Positions 18,947-27,862 are shown, numbered from the stretch's first letter. The stretch is 64,000 bases of DNA from Henriciella sp. (GCA_017642885.1 JAEPOM010000011.1:1-64000), one strand, 5' to 3'. Numbers and translations are program-made. The notes: generated by a model from the letters alone, not told the origin.

Positions 18947-20281
18947 ATGTCTGCTCACACTCAGAATCGCCGCGAATTCATGACAGTCGCCGCAACAGCG
19001 TTTTCGGCGCTGATTGCCAGTGGGTGCGTCACGCGCGGCGCAGCGCCGAGCGCCACGAACACCCCATTCGCTGGATATGGTCCACTGCAAGCCGACCCCG
19101 AAGGGCTACTGGACCTACCTGACGGCTTTTCTTATCGCGTACTGTCCAGCCTTGGGGACGTCATGTCCGATGGCGGCACGGTTCCCGACAAGGCCGACGG
19201 TATGGGGTGCCTCGATCTCGGCAATGGTGAGCTTGCCCTGGTGCGAAACCATGAGCTCGTTCCAAGTGATGCCGCGGGCGGTCCGATCGCACATGGTTTT
19301 GGGACCCATAACGGGAATATCGTGCCTGGCGGAACCACCAACATCGTGCTCGACGCCAATACGCTGGAAGTGAAGCGCGAGTTTCGCTCGCTCGGCGGGA
19401 CAATCCGCAACTGTTCAGGCGGCGTCACACCCTGGGGATCATGGCTGACCTGTGAAGAAGCACCAACCGGCCCGGGACAACGCTACGGCGAAGGGCTCGC
19501 CGTCAATCACGGCTGGGTCTTCGAAGTGCCAGGAAACGCCGACGGACTGGTAAAAGCCGAGCCGCTGCGCGCCATGGGCCGGTTCAATCACGAAGCCGCC
19601 TCCGTCGATCCCGAAACCGGCTATGTCTACATGACCGAAGATCGCAATGAGGGCGTCCTTTATCGTTTCTTGCCGAAAACGCCTGGAAAGCTCGCCGATG
19701 GTGGGAAATTGCAAGCCATGGTCATCGACGGCATTGCTGACACGCGCAACTGGGAGGGCGCTTCGGTATCTGTCGGCCAATCCCTCCCCGTTCGCTGGAT
19801 CGACCTCGATGACGTCGAAGCGCCGAATGATGATTTACGCGTGCGCGCTGCAGCCCAAGGCGCGGCCTTGTTCGCGCGCGGCGAAGGCATTCATATGGGC
19901 CAGGATGATCTGTATTTCTGTTGCACCAATGGCGGCGCGAAACAGCTCGGACAAATCTTCCGCCTCGTGCCCGGACGCGGTCAGGGACCAGACCAGGTAG
20001 AGCTTTTCTTCGAAAGCGAAAGCACTGAACAGTTCAACTATGGCGACAATCTTTGCGTCGCGCCAAGCGGTCACCTGATCGTCTGTGAAGACCAATATAC
20101 GGATGTGGTCGACAACCACCTGCGCGGTATCACACCGGCTGGGCAGCCCTATGATCTCGGCCGTCTGCGGCTGCAAACCGAGCTCGCTGGGGCTTGTTTC
20201 TCACCAGATGGCAAATGGATGTTCGTCAACGCCTACGCGCCGACCCGAACGCTGGCGATCACGGGCCCCTGGTCGACTTAG
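18947..20281 (+). CDS. PhoX-like (DUF839) secreted beta-propeller protein with Tat signal
   Basis: The product is 444 residues. The ATG at 18947 is preferred because it places NRREFMTVAATAF, a twin-arginine motif, at residues 6-18; GAAGGA lies about 10 bases upstream. A cysteine follows in ALIASGC, so the protein may be both Tat-exported and lipidated. The body (YRVLSSLGDVMSDGG, GAPxAxDGMG-like stretches, NHEL, GGVTPWGSWLTCEE, NHGWVFEV, GRFNHEA, YMTEDRNEG) follows the DUF839/PhoX pattern of Ca2+ and Fe-dependent alkaline phosphatases. Whether it keeps phosphatase activity cannot be told. Confidence 0.85.
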   Translation: MSAHTQNRREFMTVAATAFSALIASGCVTRGAAPSATNTPFAGYGPLQADPEGLLDLPDGFSYRVLSSLGDVMSDGGTVPDKADGMGCLDLGNGELALVRNHELVPSDAAGGPIAHGFGTHNGNIVPGGTTNIVLDANTLEVKREFRSLGGTIRNCSGGVTPWGSWLTCEEAPTGPGQRYGEGLAVNHGWVFEVPGNADGLVKAEPLRAMGRFNHEAASVDPETGYVYMTEDRNEGVLYRFLPKTPGKLADGGKLQAMVIDGIADTRNWEGASVSVGQSLPVRWIDLDDVEAPNDDLRVRAAAQGAALFARGEGIHMGQDDLYFCCTNGGAKQLGQIFRLVPGRGQGPDQVELFFESESTEQFNYGDNLCVAPSGHLIVCEDQYTDVVDNHLRGITPAGQPYDLGRLRLQTELAGACFSPDGKWMFVNAYAPTRTLAITGPWST

Positions 20282-20356
20282 CGTCAAACAGAAATCGGAC
20301 GACACCCGCCTTCGCTGGTATCGCCCGACATTTTGGAATTCCGCGAGATATCGTAG

Positions 20357-21229
20357 CTACTCAGACACCTCGAACCCGCATTGATTTTGTTCCATGCCGA
20401 GCTGCTTGGTGATGCGTTTTGCGTTTTGCTTATAGGCTTCGGCCACGGATCCGCTCGCCACATTCTTGTCGCGCAGCGGGCTGACATCTTCGCATAGGTG
20501 GAAGACCCGCGGAGAGTCATGCTTCGCGCCATCCGGCGGGGCGATCCAGTAAACCGTATCACGGCCGTTCGGATTATCCGCATCCCGCGTCGCCTCAGCC
20601 ACAGCCTCCGCATCTCGTGCAATCTCTTCAGCTTGTTCCGCAACTTCCGGTGAACACGCCGTCGTCGGCTCGCCAGCATTGATCTGGCGGGCGCACTCAT
20701 TCATGTCCTCGGTATATTGCTCAACCGAAGGCGGATTGTAACTGACCCCGAACAAGACGGCGATTACGGCCAGGACCGCACCCACGCCGCCAGCAATCTG
20801 CTTGTTTTTCGGATCCATATCCTTGTCCATCAGGATCAAGGCCAGCAGCGGCAAGAAGGCAATCATCGTGATGATCGCGCCAAGCTGGTTCTGGAAGAAG
20901 AACTTGAAACCGTCTTCCTTGCTCGCCGGATCATGCTTGTTGGCATTCTTCCACATTAGGTTGCCGGCAATGGCGAAAACCGCAATGGCGACGAGTAGAC
21001 CGATTAGAATTGGCAGGCCGCCGCTATCGAACCGGCCTTGCAGCAGCATAACGACGCCGGCAATCTCAGCGCCGATCGCAATGACCCAGGCGATCGCTGC
21101 GAATAAGCGCAACCGTCCCGCCTTGGACTTTTGATCCTGCGTTGCTTTCCAGGCCTGTGTGACGTCCTGATCTGCCGCTGGTGCCGACGCCTCAGGCGTT
21201 TCTGGCGTCTGTGTAGGTTCATCTGACAT
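20357..21229 (-). CDS. Membrane protein of unknown function with cysteine-bearing C-terminal domain
   Basis: The product is 290 residues. An acidic, proline-rich N-terminal tail (1-35) is followed by four hydrophobic segments (about 42-62, 72-92, 115-133, 146-162). A soluble C-terminal region then carries four cysteines (NECARQ, TACSPE, FHLCED, NQCGFE), which suggests disulfides and a periplasmic side. No family is recognised. AGGGAA precedes the ATG. It is convergent with the PhoX-like gene and its upstream gap holds a 12-base palindrome. Confidence 0.7.
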   Translation of the reverse strand: MSDEPTQTPETPEASAPAADQDVTQAWKATQDQKSKAGRLRLFAAIAWVIAIGAEIAGVVMLLQGRFDSGGLPILIGLLVAIAVFAIAGNLMWKNANKHDPASKEDGFKFFFQNQLGAIITMIAFLPLLALILMDKDMDPKNKQIAGGVGAVLAVIAVLFGVSYNPPSVEQYTEDMNECARQINAGEPTTACSPEVAEQAEEIARDAEAVAEATRDADNPNGRDTVYWIAPPDGAKHDSPRVFHLCEDVSPLRDKNVASGSVAEAYKQNAKRITKQLGMEQNQCGFEVSE

Positions 21230-21271
21230 GGTTCAATTCCCTCGTTGGCAGCAACAAAGGGTCGTCCGGAA

Positions 21272-21283
21272 GGGCGATCGCCC
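21272..21283. repeat. Perfect 12-base palindrome GGGCGATCGCCC
   Basis: This lies in the 156-base gap before the membrane-protein gene, about 45 bases before its ATG. It contains the octamer GCGATCGC. It could be a protein-binding site or a stem in the leader. I see nothing else in this gap. Confidence 0.35.
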
Positions 21284-21385
21284 GCCAGCCCCGACCCCCG
21301 CAGCTGGTTGAACACCAGATTCCTATTTCCGGATTCGATAGAAAATACGAGGGATGAGGTGCAGTAGCGTCACCAAAGCAACAGT

Positions 21386-21808
21386 CTATTCGTCTGCATC
21401 TGGGAAGTCTGGCGGGCTCGGCATGCGTGCAATCGCGGTAGCCATCAAGTGCATCCAGACTTTGGCGTTTAGATCCTTTGCCTCATCATCTTCGCGCGCT
21501 TCCAGCGATTTTTGCAAGGCGATCAGATCGCGTGCGAGCGCATCGCGCTCCACCGTCAGATCTGAGATTTTCAGGCTCGGGCTTTCTTCGATAGTCACCG
21601 TTTTTCCGCCAAGCGCCAGCAGGCCGCGGAGCCCGGCGATTTCATTGACTAGTCGGTCGGCGGCATTGTCCCAGGCTTCGCCAGCCATGACTGACATCAG
21701 ACCGCTCATCGCAGCATGTCCGCCGGAATAGTCGCCCTCCAGTTTCGGGGCGACCTCGGTGACGAGTTTGCGACCTATTCGATCGAGGATCATTCCAATG
21801 TTACTCAT
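21386..21808 (-). CDS. Small protein of unknown function, third gene of the kinase operon
   Basis: The product is 140 residues, predicted mostly helical, no signal. Its ATG overlaps the APH kinase stop as ATGA, so it is translated with it. It contains a conserved-looking amphipathic region ALARDLIALQKSLEAREDD and an acidic C-terminus. I do not recognise a defined family. Proteins of this kind accompany APH-type kinases in acyl-CoA catabolic clusters, so a structural or chaperone role for the kinase is possible but not shown. Confidence 0.65.
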   Translation of the reverse strand: MSNIGMILDRIGRKLVTEVAPKLEGDYSGGHAAMSGLMSVMAGEAWDNAADRLVNEIAGLRGLLALGGKTVTIEESPSLKISDLTVERDALARDLIALQKSLEAREDDEAKDLNAKVWMHLMATAIARMPSPPDFPDADE

Positions 21809-22851
21809 GCGCCTGCTCCATATTTAGGGCCAAGCCGCATGGCCAGCATCAACTCATGCGCGGAATGTGTGAACCAACCAGACCAGGCCAGGATCGGATC
21901 ATCATTGTCCCCTTTGGCGAAGGCTTTCTCAGACGTCACCCAGATGCCGAGCGCTTTGACGTGGGCAAACAGTGACCACCACTCGAAGGCCACCGGATCG
22001 AACGTACACCCAGAGGCCTTCTGCCAGACGGCGATCGCTTCAGGCCACGGCAGCAAGCCAGCGGCACGCTCCTCGTCATTGCCGCACCAAAGGAGATCCG
22101 TCGCCCATGCGAGATCTTCATACGGATCACCAATATGCGCCATCTCCCAATCCAGAATGGCGGTCATCGTCCCCTCGCCATCCTGCAGGTAATTGCCGGT
22201 ACGATAATCCCCGTGCACGATCGACAGACGCTGTGCAGGGGGCGGCGGATTGCGCTCCAAATGGCGGATCGCGGCTTCTGCGACCGGTTGCGGCGCGAGC
22301 GCATTCTCACGGATTTCATTCGCCCAATAGGCAAGCTCTCGCCGCCAGCACTGATCTGCAGCAGGTGTTTCCGTCTCCGCAGCGAGGGCTGATCCTTCCA
22401 CTGGCAGCGCGGCGATTGACCCCAGGTGGCGAAAGAACTGTTCTCCGATTGCCGCGCGGTGCGGCTCGACCGTATCGATCCGGAACGGGTTCAGCGGTTC
22501 ACCGCTTTCGATTCGGCCCATCACAAAGAACGGTGCGCCTAGGGCAGACGGGTCAGTCTCAAGAAACAAAGCTTCCGGTACCGGCAGATCGCGTTGGCCG
22601 TAGGCGCTCTGGATCGCGGCAAACTCAACCCGCCGCTCGGTATCGATCAGACTATCCGGCGGATCTCGGCGCAAAATAAGGCCTTTAACCTTGGGGCCCG
22701 TCGCGTCTTCAAAAGCCAGATCAATTGAATAGGTCTGGCGGCTCGCACCGCCGTGAATACGATGGATACTGTCCACTCGGGCATTGCGCGCGCCCGGAAG
22801 ATGCGCCTCAGCATAAGCAGCGAACTTTTCTGCGAGATCCGTCTCAAGCAT
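21805..22851 (-). CDS. APH-family phosphotransferase (ACAD10/11-like or LvaA-like kinase domain)
   Basis: The product is 348 residues from the ATG at 22851, which overlaps the preceding gene by 8 bases. Motifs are HGGASRQTY (nucleotide loop), LILRRDPPD with the lysine site replaced by Arg, the catalytic loop VHGDYRTGN (Asp about 215) and the metal loop AILDWEMAHIGDPYEDLAW (Asp about 234). This loop pattern is that of the kinase halves of ACAD10 and ACAD11 and of the levulinate enzyme LvaA, which phosphorylate 4-hydroxyacyl-CoAs, not that of drug-resistance aminoglycoside kinases. Substrate is inference. Confidence 0.85.
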   Translation of the reverse strand: MLETDLAEKFAAYAEAHLPGARNARVDSIHRIHGGASRQTYSIDLAFEDATGPKVKGLILRRDPPDSLIDTERRVEFAAIQSAYGQRDLPVPEALFLETDPSALGAPFFVMGRIESGEPLNPFRIDTVEPHRAAIGEQFFRHLGSIAALPVEGSALAAETETPAADQCWRRELAYWANEIRENALAPQPVAEAAIRHLERNPPPPAQRLSIVHGDYRTGNYLQDGEGTMTAILDWEMAHIGDPYEDLAWATDLLWCGNDEERAAGLLPWPEAIAVWQKASGCTFDPVAFEWWSLFAHVKALGIWVTSEKAFAKGDNDDPILAWSGWFTHSAHELMLAMRLGPKYGAGA

Positions 22852-23941
22852 CCAGAACGTCCTTCCACCCGCTTGGCGCATGCGGCCCGAGGGCAAGTTG
22901 TTCTAGGATGCCAATGCCTTCGCTGCTCTGTCCGCCTGGGCCTTTATGCGTGGCCTTCACAATCGCCTGAATGTGCAAATTGTCGGGTTGCTGCCATGGC
23001 AGATTATCAGGTGTCATGTCTTCGCGTGTGACGCTCAGGTCGCCGCGATACGTTCCGTGAGCCATGCTCGGATGCCCGTAACCAATTCCCTTCATCATGA
23101 ATGTCGAGATTGGTTCGTAGGTGACCTCATGTGCGCGCCCCTCGCCATCTTCTACGTGCAAAGTGGCACTCGCTGCCCGCCGCGTTCTCTCACGCCAGGT
23201 AACATCCATTTTTGGTCGGTTCAGATGCAGCAAGCCATCATTGTCGGCGCCGTCCATAGCTAGCACGGAACGGGTGTTCCAGGCCCCGCCTGCGCCATCT
23301 TCATTGACGTGGAAATAGAGCGACAGGTTCGGAAAATTGATCGGTGCCCAAAGCCAATAAAACTGAGGCAGTTGCTGAGGCAGAACCGGCTGTTCATCCC
23401 GCTGGCCGATCGGGCGCACGCCCCAGCTGCGGTCGCGCGTGCCCATAAAGTCCTTTACTTCCACCTGCTCACCATCGACGCTGAGCGAGCCTTGCCAATG
23501 CCCATTCTGCGTCATCCGCGTGCAGTCGATCAGCATGCGCGGTCCCTGCCGATAGGTGAAACGCGGCTCTTCAATTGGGAAGTGACGACCGGTAAATTCA
23601 ACATCAAGCGCGATGCCTTCGGTTTCTTCGAGACGCAATCTGATGCGCTTCAAAGGTTCTTCCACCGAGACGCTCAATGGTCCAACCCTTGTGTCCATTC
23701 GCTCCATTCCAAGTAAGCGCGAGACGTGGATCGATTTCTGGACACCATCTTTGAGAATGGAGACCGCTCCGTCCATGACATTCAGATGCGGATAGACGCC
23801 AAACGCCGCGGCGAAGAAGACCGACCCGTCGGCTGAGTAGCCGTTGAAAAAGAATCGATCGTAGAAATTGCGATCAGAACCTGAGAACGCAACTGGTTCG
23901 GGCGTCTGGTGAATTGGGTATTCGTCACCTTTGGTGAGCAT
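22844..23941 (-). CDS. Lipocalin-fold/CrtC-like protein (DUF7064/DUF7065 type), unknown substrate
   Basis: The product is 365 residues from the ATG at 23941, which has a strong GGGAGG 7 bases upstream; the frame is open further but without such a site. The segments FYDRFFFNGYSADGSVFFAAAFGVYP, GRDRSWGVRP-like TRDRSWGVRPIG and FYWLWAPINFPNLSLYFHV suggest the double beta-barrel fold of AttH/CrtC-like proteins and the DUF7064/7065 pair. It is first in an operon with the APH kinase and a small protein. It may bind or transform a hydrophobic substrate. No catalytic assignment is possible. Confidence 0.72.
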   Translation of the reverse strand: MLTKGDEYPIHQTPEPVAFSGSDRNFYDRFFFNGYSADGSVFFAAAFGVYPHLNVMDGAVSILKDGVQKSIHVSRLLGMERMDTRVGPLSVSVEEPLKRIRLRLEETEGIALDVEFTGRHFPIEEPRFTYRQGPRMLIDCTRMTQNGHWQGSLSVDGEQVEVKDFMGTRDRSWGVRPIGQRDEQPVLPQQLPQFYWLWAPINFPNLSLYFHVNEDGAGGAWNTRSVLAMDGADNDGLLHLNRPKMDVTWRERTRRAASATLHVEDGEGRAHEVTYEPISTFMMKGIGYGHPSMAHGTYRGDLSVTREDMTPDNLPWQQPDNLHIQAIVKATHKGPGGQSSEGIGILEQLALGPHAPSGWKDVLDA

Positions 23942-24039
23942 GGCCTGGCCTCCCGTGGCGTGATCTCTTTTCGGATCAGCGTGCATCTGTAGGTTGGCCT
24001 TCAAGCTTATTGGGCGTCAATGCCTGCCGGAGGGAAAAC

Positions 24040-24465
24040 ATGGCCAGCAAGGTAACCGCCGCCGAGGTCAACGCGTTCTACGATTCCGTATTCCAGGGCC
24101 GTGGGGAGCAAGAGCGCGTGCTTGAGGTTCGAGAGAATTATGCGCGCGTGCGCCAGCCGGTCGACAAAGGAAACATTCGTCCGGGCGGCTATATTAATGG
24201 CCCGACGCAAATGGCGATTGCCGATAGCGCCGCCTATATCGCCGTCTTCACTCGAATTGGAATCACGCCCATGGCGCTGACCAGCAATCTCAACATCAAC
24301 TTCATGCGTCCGTGCATCGGAGAGGCTGTTGTAGCCGAGGCGCAGGTGTTGAAACTCGGCAAAACGCTTGCGGTGATCAGCGTCGATATCCGGGCCGAAG
24401 GCAGCGACAAGCTCTCCAGCCATGCGGTTGTGAATTATTCGATTCCCGCTGAGGCCGCGTCGTGA
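24040..24465 (+). CDS. PaaI/YbgC-like hotdog thioesterase
   Basis: The product is 141 residues. GGAGGG lies 5 bases before the ATG at 24040. The hotdog fold is indicated by GGYINGPTQMAIADSAAYIAVF, the central helix with Asp, followed by LTSNLNINFMRPCIGEAVVAEAQVLKLGKTLAVISVDI. PaaI-type enzymes release CoA from acyl or aryl thioesters, often to relieve CoA trapping. It is divergent from the lipocalin-like/kinase operon and is the first gene of a run of six co-directional genes. Confidence 0.85.
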   Translation: MASKVTAAEVNAFYDSVFQGRGEQERVLEVRENYARVRQPVDKGNIRPGGYINGPTQMAIADSAAYIAVFTRIGITPMALTSNLNINFMRPCIGEAVVAEAQVLKLGKTLAVISVDIRAEGSDKLSSHAVVNYSIPAEAAS

Positions 24466-24809
24466 TTACCCCACTGTCCGCCCTTGCCGGCTTTATCGCC
24501 GTCGCGCTGGGCGCGTTCGGAGCCCACGCTCTGGACAGCGGCTTTGATGAGAAACAAATCGGCTGGTGGCAGACGGCGACGCTCTACTTGCTCGTCCACG
24601 CTGCCCTCGCCACCGCCATCTCCGCTGCCAATGTAGAGCGATACGGTACCGCTGCGGCGGTGCTCGTGGTTGGGGCGCTGCTATTCGCTGGAACCCTTTA
24701 TGCGATGGCGCTTGGCGCACCGCGCTGGTTCGGGGCCATCACGCCAATCGGTGGATTGGCGATGCTCGCAGGCTGGGCTTTGATCGGCTGGGCTGCGCTA
24801 AAAGCCTGA
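24462..24809 (+). CDS. DUF423 family membrane protein
   Basis: The product is 115 residues, with four hydrophobic segments. The start pattern LSALAGFIAVALGAFGAHAL and the later HAALATAISA and YAMALGAPRWFGAITPIGGLAMLAGW are characteristic of DUF423 (YgdD-like) inner-membrane proteins of unknown role. The GTG start overlaps the thioesterase stop by 4 bases (GTGA), so the two are coupled. Confidence 0.88.
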   Translation: MITPLSALAGFIAVALGAFGAHALDSGFDEKQIGWWQTATLYLLVHAALATAISAANVERYGTAAAVLVVGALLFAGTLYAMALGAPRWFGAITPIGGLAMLAGWALIGWAALKA

Positions 24810-24884
24810 CCTCGCGAAACCCTTTTCTTGCGCGTTATGCGGGCGTATCACGACGCCAAGTCTAGTCATTCAAGGAGCGCTCCG

Positions 24885-25652
24885 ATGAGCTTGTTCGATC
24901 TTTCCGGAAAATCTGCGATCATTACGGGATCATCCCGCGGCATCGGTAAAGCCATTGCCGAACAGTTTGCCGCCGCCGGCGCCAAGGTAACGATCAGCTC
25001 TCGCAAGCCCGGCCCGTGCCAGGAAGTCGCTGGCGCGCTGAACGACCAGTATGGCGACGGAACCGCAATTGCGATCCCTGCCAACATTTCGGAAAAAGAC
25101 CAGCTTCAGGCCATGGTCGATGCGACCAATGAGGCTTTCGGCAAAGTCGACATTCTCGTCTGCAACGCGGCGTCCAACCCGTATTATGGTCCGATGGAGG
25201 GCATTTCCGATGAAGCCTTCGAGAAGATCTTGTCGAATAATATCATCTCAAATCACTGGCTGGTTCAGATGTGCGCCCCGCAAATGCGCGAGCGCAAAGA
25301 CGGTTCCATCATCATTGTCAGCTCCATTGGCGGCCTGCGCGCCTCGCCCGTGATCGGCGCTTATAACATCTCCAAGGCAGCCGATTTCCAGCTGGTCCGA
25401 AATCTCGCAGCCGAATACGGCCCGGACAATGTTCGCGTGAACGCAATTGCGCCCGGCCTGATCAAGACCGACTTCGCGCGCGCGCTCTGGGAGAACCCGG
25501 ACACCCTAAAAAGGGCTACATCGACCACACCGCTTCGCCGCATCGGTGAGCCCGTCGAGATCGCTGGTGCCGCGGTCTATATGGCGTCTGATGCGGGCAG
25601 CTTCATGACCGGTCAGATGATGGTCGTCGATGGCGGGCAAACGGTTGTCTAA
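24885..25652 (+). CDS. SDR-family oxidoreductase
   Basis: The product is 255 residues from the ATG at 24885, with AAGGAG 9 bases upstream. The cofactor loop is GSSRGIGKAIAEQFA, the Asn motif VCNAASN, catalytic Ser in SSIGGLRASPVIGAYNISKA with Y-x3-K (YNISK), and a C-terminal GQMMVVDGGQ. It is a classical NAD(P)-dependent short-chain dehydrogenase, acting on a hydroxyl or keto group of an unknown substrate, probably an acyl-CoA intermediate given its neighbours. The layout resembles the mammalian DHRS4/SDR25C type. Confidence 0.92.
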   Translation: MSLFDLSGKSAIITGSSRGIGKAIAEQFAAAGAKVTISSRKPGPCQEVAGALNDQYGDGTAIAIPANISEKDQLQAMVDATNEAFGKVDILVCNAASNPYYGPMEGISDEAFEKILSNNIISNHWLVQMCAPQMRERKDGSIIIVSSIGGLRASPVIGAYNISKAADFQLVRNLAAEYGPDNVRVNAIAPGLIKTDFARALWENPDTLKRATSTTPLRRIGEPVEIAGAAVYMASDAGSFMTGQMMVVDGGQTVV

Positions 25653-25653
25653 C

Positions 25654-26052
25654 ATGCCCAAGATGATTGTCCCCGAAGCTCTCAAAGAGCGCACAGAGCA
25701 GATGCAGTTTGCGCCGGCCGTGCGCGCGGGTGACATGGTGTTCTGCTCCGGCGTCATCGCAGCGCTGCAAGAAGGCGAAGCCGCTTCAGAAGAGGCTTAT
25801 TTCCGCGCCGCCGATGAAGCCTTCGCCGAGATCGACATGATCCTGAAAGAAGCTGGCGGCAGCATGGCTGATGTCGTCGACATTACCGGCTATCATATCG
25901 ATTTTGAAAACCACATGGCACCGATGTTTCGAGCCAAGGCGAAGTGGATGCCTGGGCCGTTCTTTTCTTGCTATACATTGATCGGCATCTCGTCCCTGTT
26001 CAATCCTCTCGGTTTCGTCGAGTTGAAAGTGCGGGCCTACATTCCCGCATGA
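25654..26052 (+). CDS. RidA family protein
   Basis: The product is 132 residues. The ATG at 25654 lies one base after the dehydrogenase stop. It has the chorismate-mutase-like fold of YjgF/RidA: MQFAPAVRAGDMVFCSGVIA, AFAEIDMILKEAGGSMADVVDITGYHID and GFVELKVRAYIPA. The last segment lacks the standard R-(x)-CVEA-type ending of true enamine deaminases, so it may be a RidA relative with another ligand. RidA proteins act on reactive enamine or imine intermediates. Confidence 0.85.
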   Translation: MPKMIVPEALKERTEQMQFAPAVRAGDMVFCSGVIAALQEGEAASEEAYFRAADEAFAEIDMILKEAGGSMADVVDITGYHIDFENHMAPMFRAKAKWMPGPFFSCYTLIGISSLFNPLGFVELKVRAYIPA

Positions 26053-26516
26053 CCCGCACTGAACTCTCGACGCAGCAGCAAGGCTTCTTCGATCGCTTGC
26101 GCTCAAATGAGTGGGAAAAGCCAGCTGGCATACGCAATCTCGGCATCCGCCCGGAGGATTGGCTCAAGGATGTAAGATACGGCTATGTTCGCTATGAATG
26201 GCCCAACGAAGGTGATCGCGACATTTCCGACGGCCGCGTCTTTGGCGGCTGGGTCGCGGGCTTCAGCGATCACATCGTCTCCATGTGCATGGCTTCCGCG
26301 CTCGAGGATGGTGAGTGGTTCACGACAACCGAGTTGCAGACCCGCCTGTTCCGGGCTGTCCCGCATGGACTGATCACCATCGAAGGAAGATTGGTATCTC
26401 GGGGCCGCACGACGGGCTTCATTGAGGCCGATTGGCGCGACGAGAAAGGCCGTCACCTGGTGCGCGTCAGCGCCGCGAAAGCCATCCGCACGCGGGCTGA
26501 TTTGAGGATGACATAG
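26049..26516 (+). CDS. PaaI-like hotdog thioesterase family protein
   Basis: The product is 155 residues. Its ATG overlaps the RidA stop (ATGA). The hotdog core is DGRVFGGWVAGFSDHIVSMCMASALEDG, then FTTTELQTRLFRAVPHGLITIEGRLVSRGRTTGFIEADWRDEKG. It would be a second acyl-CoA thioesterase-type protein in the same operon. The N-terminal 45 residues form a helical lead-in. Substrate is unknown. Confidence 0.8.
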   Translation: MTRTELSTQQQGFFDRLRSNEWEKPAGIRNLGIRPEDWLKDVRYGYVRYEWPNEGDRDISDGRVFGGWVAGFSDHIVSMCMASALEDGEWFTTTELQTRLFRAVPHGLITIEGRLVSRGRTTGFIEADWRDEKGRHLVRVSAAKAIRTRADLRMT

Positions 26517-26522
26517 GCAGAC

Positions 26523-27128
26523 CTAAGCCTGAACCATCCGCATCAGTGCATCCACCGTCATGTCTCTCATCTCTTCCACGGACTTGAGGTCAACGCGCGC
26601 GAGATTGATCGGCAGCGCGATCGCGCCGTGGACGCCAGACCAGAGCACTTGTGCCAGATCCGCTGGCTCGCCCGCTACGATCTGACCGCTCGCCTGCCCG
26701 TCCCGCAACGCCTGCGCCAGTAGGGTCGGAAAGGCAAAATCGCTGAGGTCCTGCTTGTCCGGAACGCCCAGGGATTCTGGCCTGACGAACAGCAATACGC
26801 TGCGATAGATTTCGTGTTGTTCAACGCCAAACAGTAGGTAGGATGTGAGCAGCGCCTGGAGGCGCAAGACTGGATCTGCATGCTCAGCCGCGACATCGCG
26901 AAACACTTGTTCCTGCCGCGCCACACGGCCTTCCCATAGGGATTGCCCGAGGCCGGCCAGGTCGCCGAAATAGGAATAAATAGTTCCGACAGAAACGCCT
27001 GCCTTTTTCGCTACGGCCCGAGCGGAGATGGCAGCGAGGCCTTCTTCACGATAGAGGTCGGCAGCCGCGCGCTGGATCGAGCGCCGAACTTCCGCGCGTT
27101 GTTCCGGTGTCGCCTTGGGTCGTGCCAT
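26523..27128 (-). CDS. TetR-family regulator, downstream of the Coq4-like gene
   Basis: The product is 201 residues. The N-terminal HTH (about 14-60) reads AAADLYREEGLAAISARAVAKKAGVSVGTIYSYFGDLAGLGQSLW. The C-terminal ligand domain is divergent, as usual. It begins 8 bases after the Coq4-like stop, so the two share a transcript, and a palindrome ahead of that gene (27904-27915) is a candidate operator for autoregulation. It may also control the convergent thioesterase-SDR-RidA operon, which is unproved. Confidence 0.9.
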   Translation of the reverse strand: MARPKATPEQRAEVRRSIQRAAADLYREEGLAAISARAVAKKAGVSVGTIYSYFGDLAGLGQSLWEGRVARQEQVFRDVAAEHADPVLRLQALLTSYLLFGVEQHEIYRSVLLFVRPESLGVPDKQDLSDFAFPTLLAQALRDGQASGQIVAGEPADLAQVLWSGVHGAIALPINLARVDLKSVEEMRDMTVDALMRMVQA

Positions 27129-27136
27129 ACAGCCGT

Positions 27137-27862
27137 TTAGGCGGCTTTGGCGACCTGACGCAAGTTCATTTCAGCCTGCAACGCTGACAGCGGTTCGTCC
27201 AACCGTTCTTCCCATTTCCCAAAATTGATATTCGCCGAGTTGCGCCCGTAATACCAACCATCAACGAAGGCATCCATGCTCGGAACCACGCCTTTGGGAG
27301 CAACGAAAGCTGTGTGCCCCATCGTCACCGCCAATCGGATCGCGTGATACGGACTGCGCATTTGCGATAGATAATAAGACGCCAGCGCGAGCTCTCCCGG
27401 GATTGTTGCGCCGTATCCGGTGAGCACGTGCATGAAGTCGTGCAACTGCGTGCCGCGGACCGACATATAGGCCATTTCCTCGGGCATGTGCCTGAGTTTT
27501 CCTTCTGCCATGAGCTGTTTCTGGAAAGCTCTGTAATCCCGACCGAAATTTTCCATCAGATTATTTTCAACAACAAAATCGCGGTAAGCTGCGCCGAGCG
27601 TGCCGGGCGCGTAGTCCTTCAGGTCTTCAACCACCATCGGCTCCGCGATATAGCGCTCTTTGATAAATGCGTCGGCGCCCGGGATCGCGTGGAACTCTTC
27701 CATATAGGCGTCGATGGCCTCTGGCGTAGCGACATCCCACCAATCATTGATCAGAAAATAAACCCCGTAATCGAGGGGGCGATCAATCGCTTTCATGAAC
27801 TTTTCTGCGAAATTCCGGTCCACAATGGGCGGCTTGTCAGTGATAGGTCCTGGCACTCTCAT
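27137..27862 (-). CDS. Coq4-family ubiquinone biosynthesis protein
   Basis: The product is about 241 residues. It carries the Coq4 metal motif HDxxH-x11-E exactly: HDFMH at about 141-145 and Glu at about 157 in IPGELALA, within HDFMHVLTGYG. Eukaryotic COQ4 is needed for coenzyme Q synthesis and has been linked to oxidative decarboxylation at ring carbon C1. The start is uncertain: GAGGAG sits directly before ATG at 27862, and a GTG at 27856 would have ideal spacing; longer frames to 27898 are also open. It is paired with a TetR regulator rather than ubi genes. Confidence 0.83.
   Translation of the reverse strand: MRVPGPITDKPPIVDRNFAEKFMKAIDRPLDYGVYFLINDWWDVATPEAIDAYMEEFHAIPGADAFIKERYIAEPMVVEDLKDYAPGTLGAAYRDFVVENNLMENFGRDYRAFQKQLMAEGKLRHMPEEMAYMSVRGTQLHDFMHVLTGYGATIPGELALASYYLSQMRSPYHAIRLAVTMGHTAFVAPKGVVPSMDAFVDGWYYGRNSANINFGKWEERLDEPLSALQAEMNLRQVAKAA

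Noticed and set aside
23961-23978. TGATC-N8-GATCA inverted repeat between the lipocalin-like and thioesterase genes
   Set aside because: Arms are only five bases and chance occurrence is likely; kept out of the feature list.
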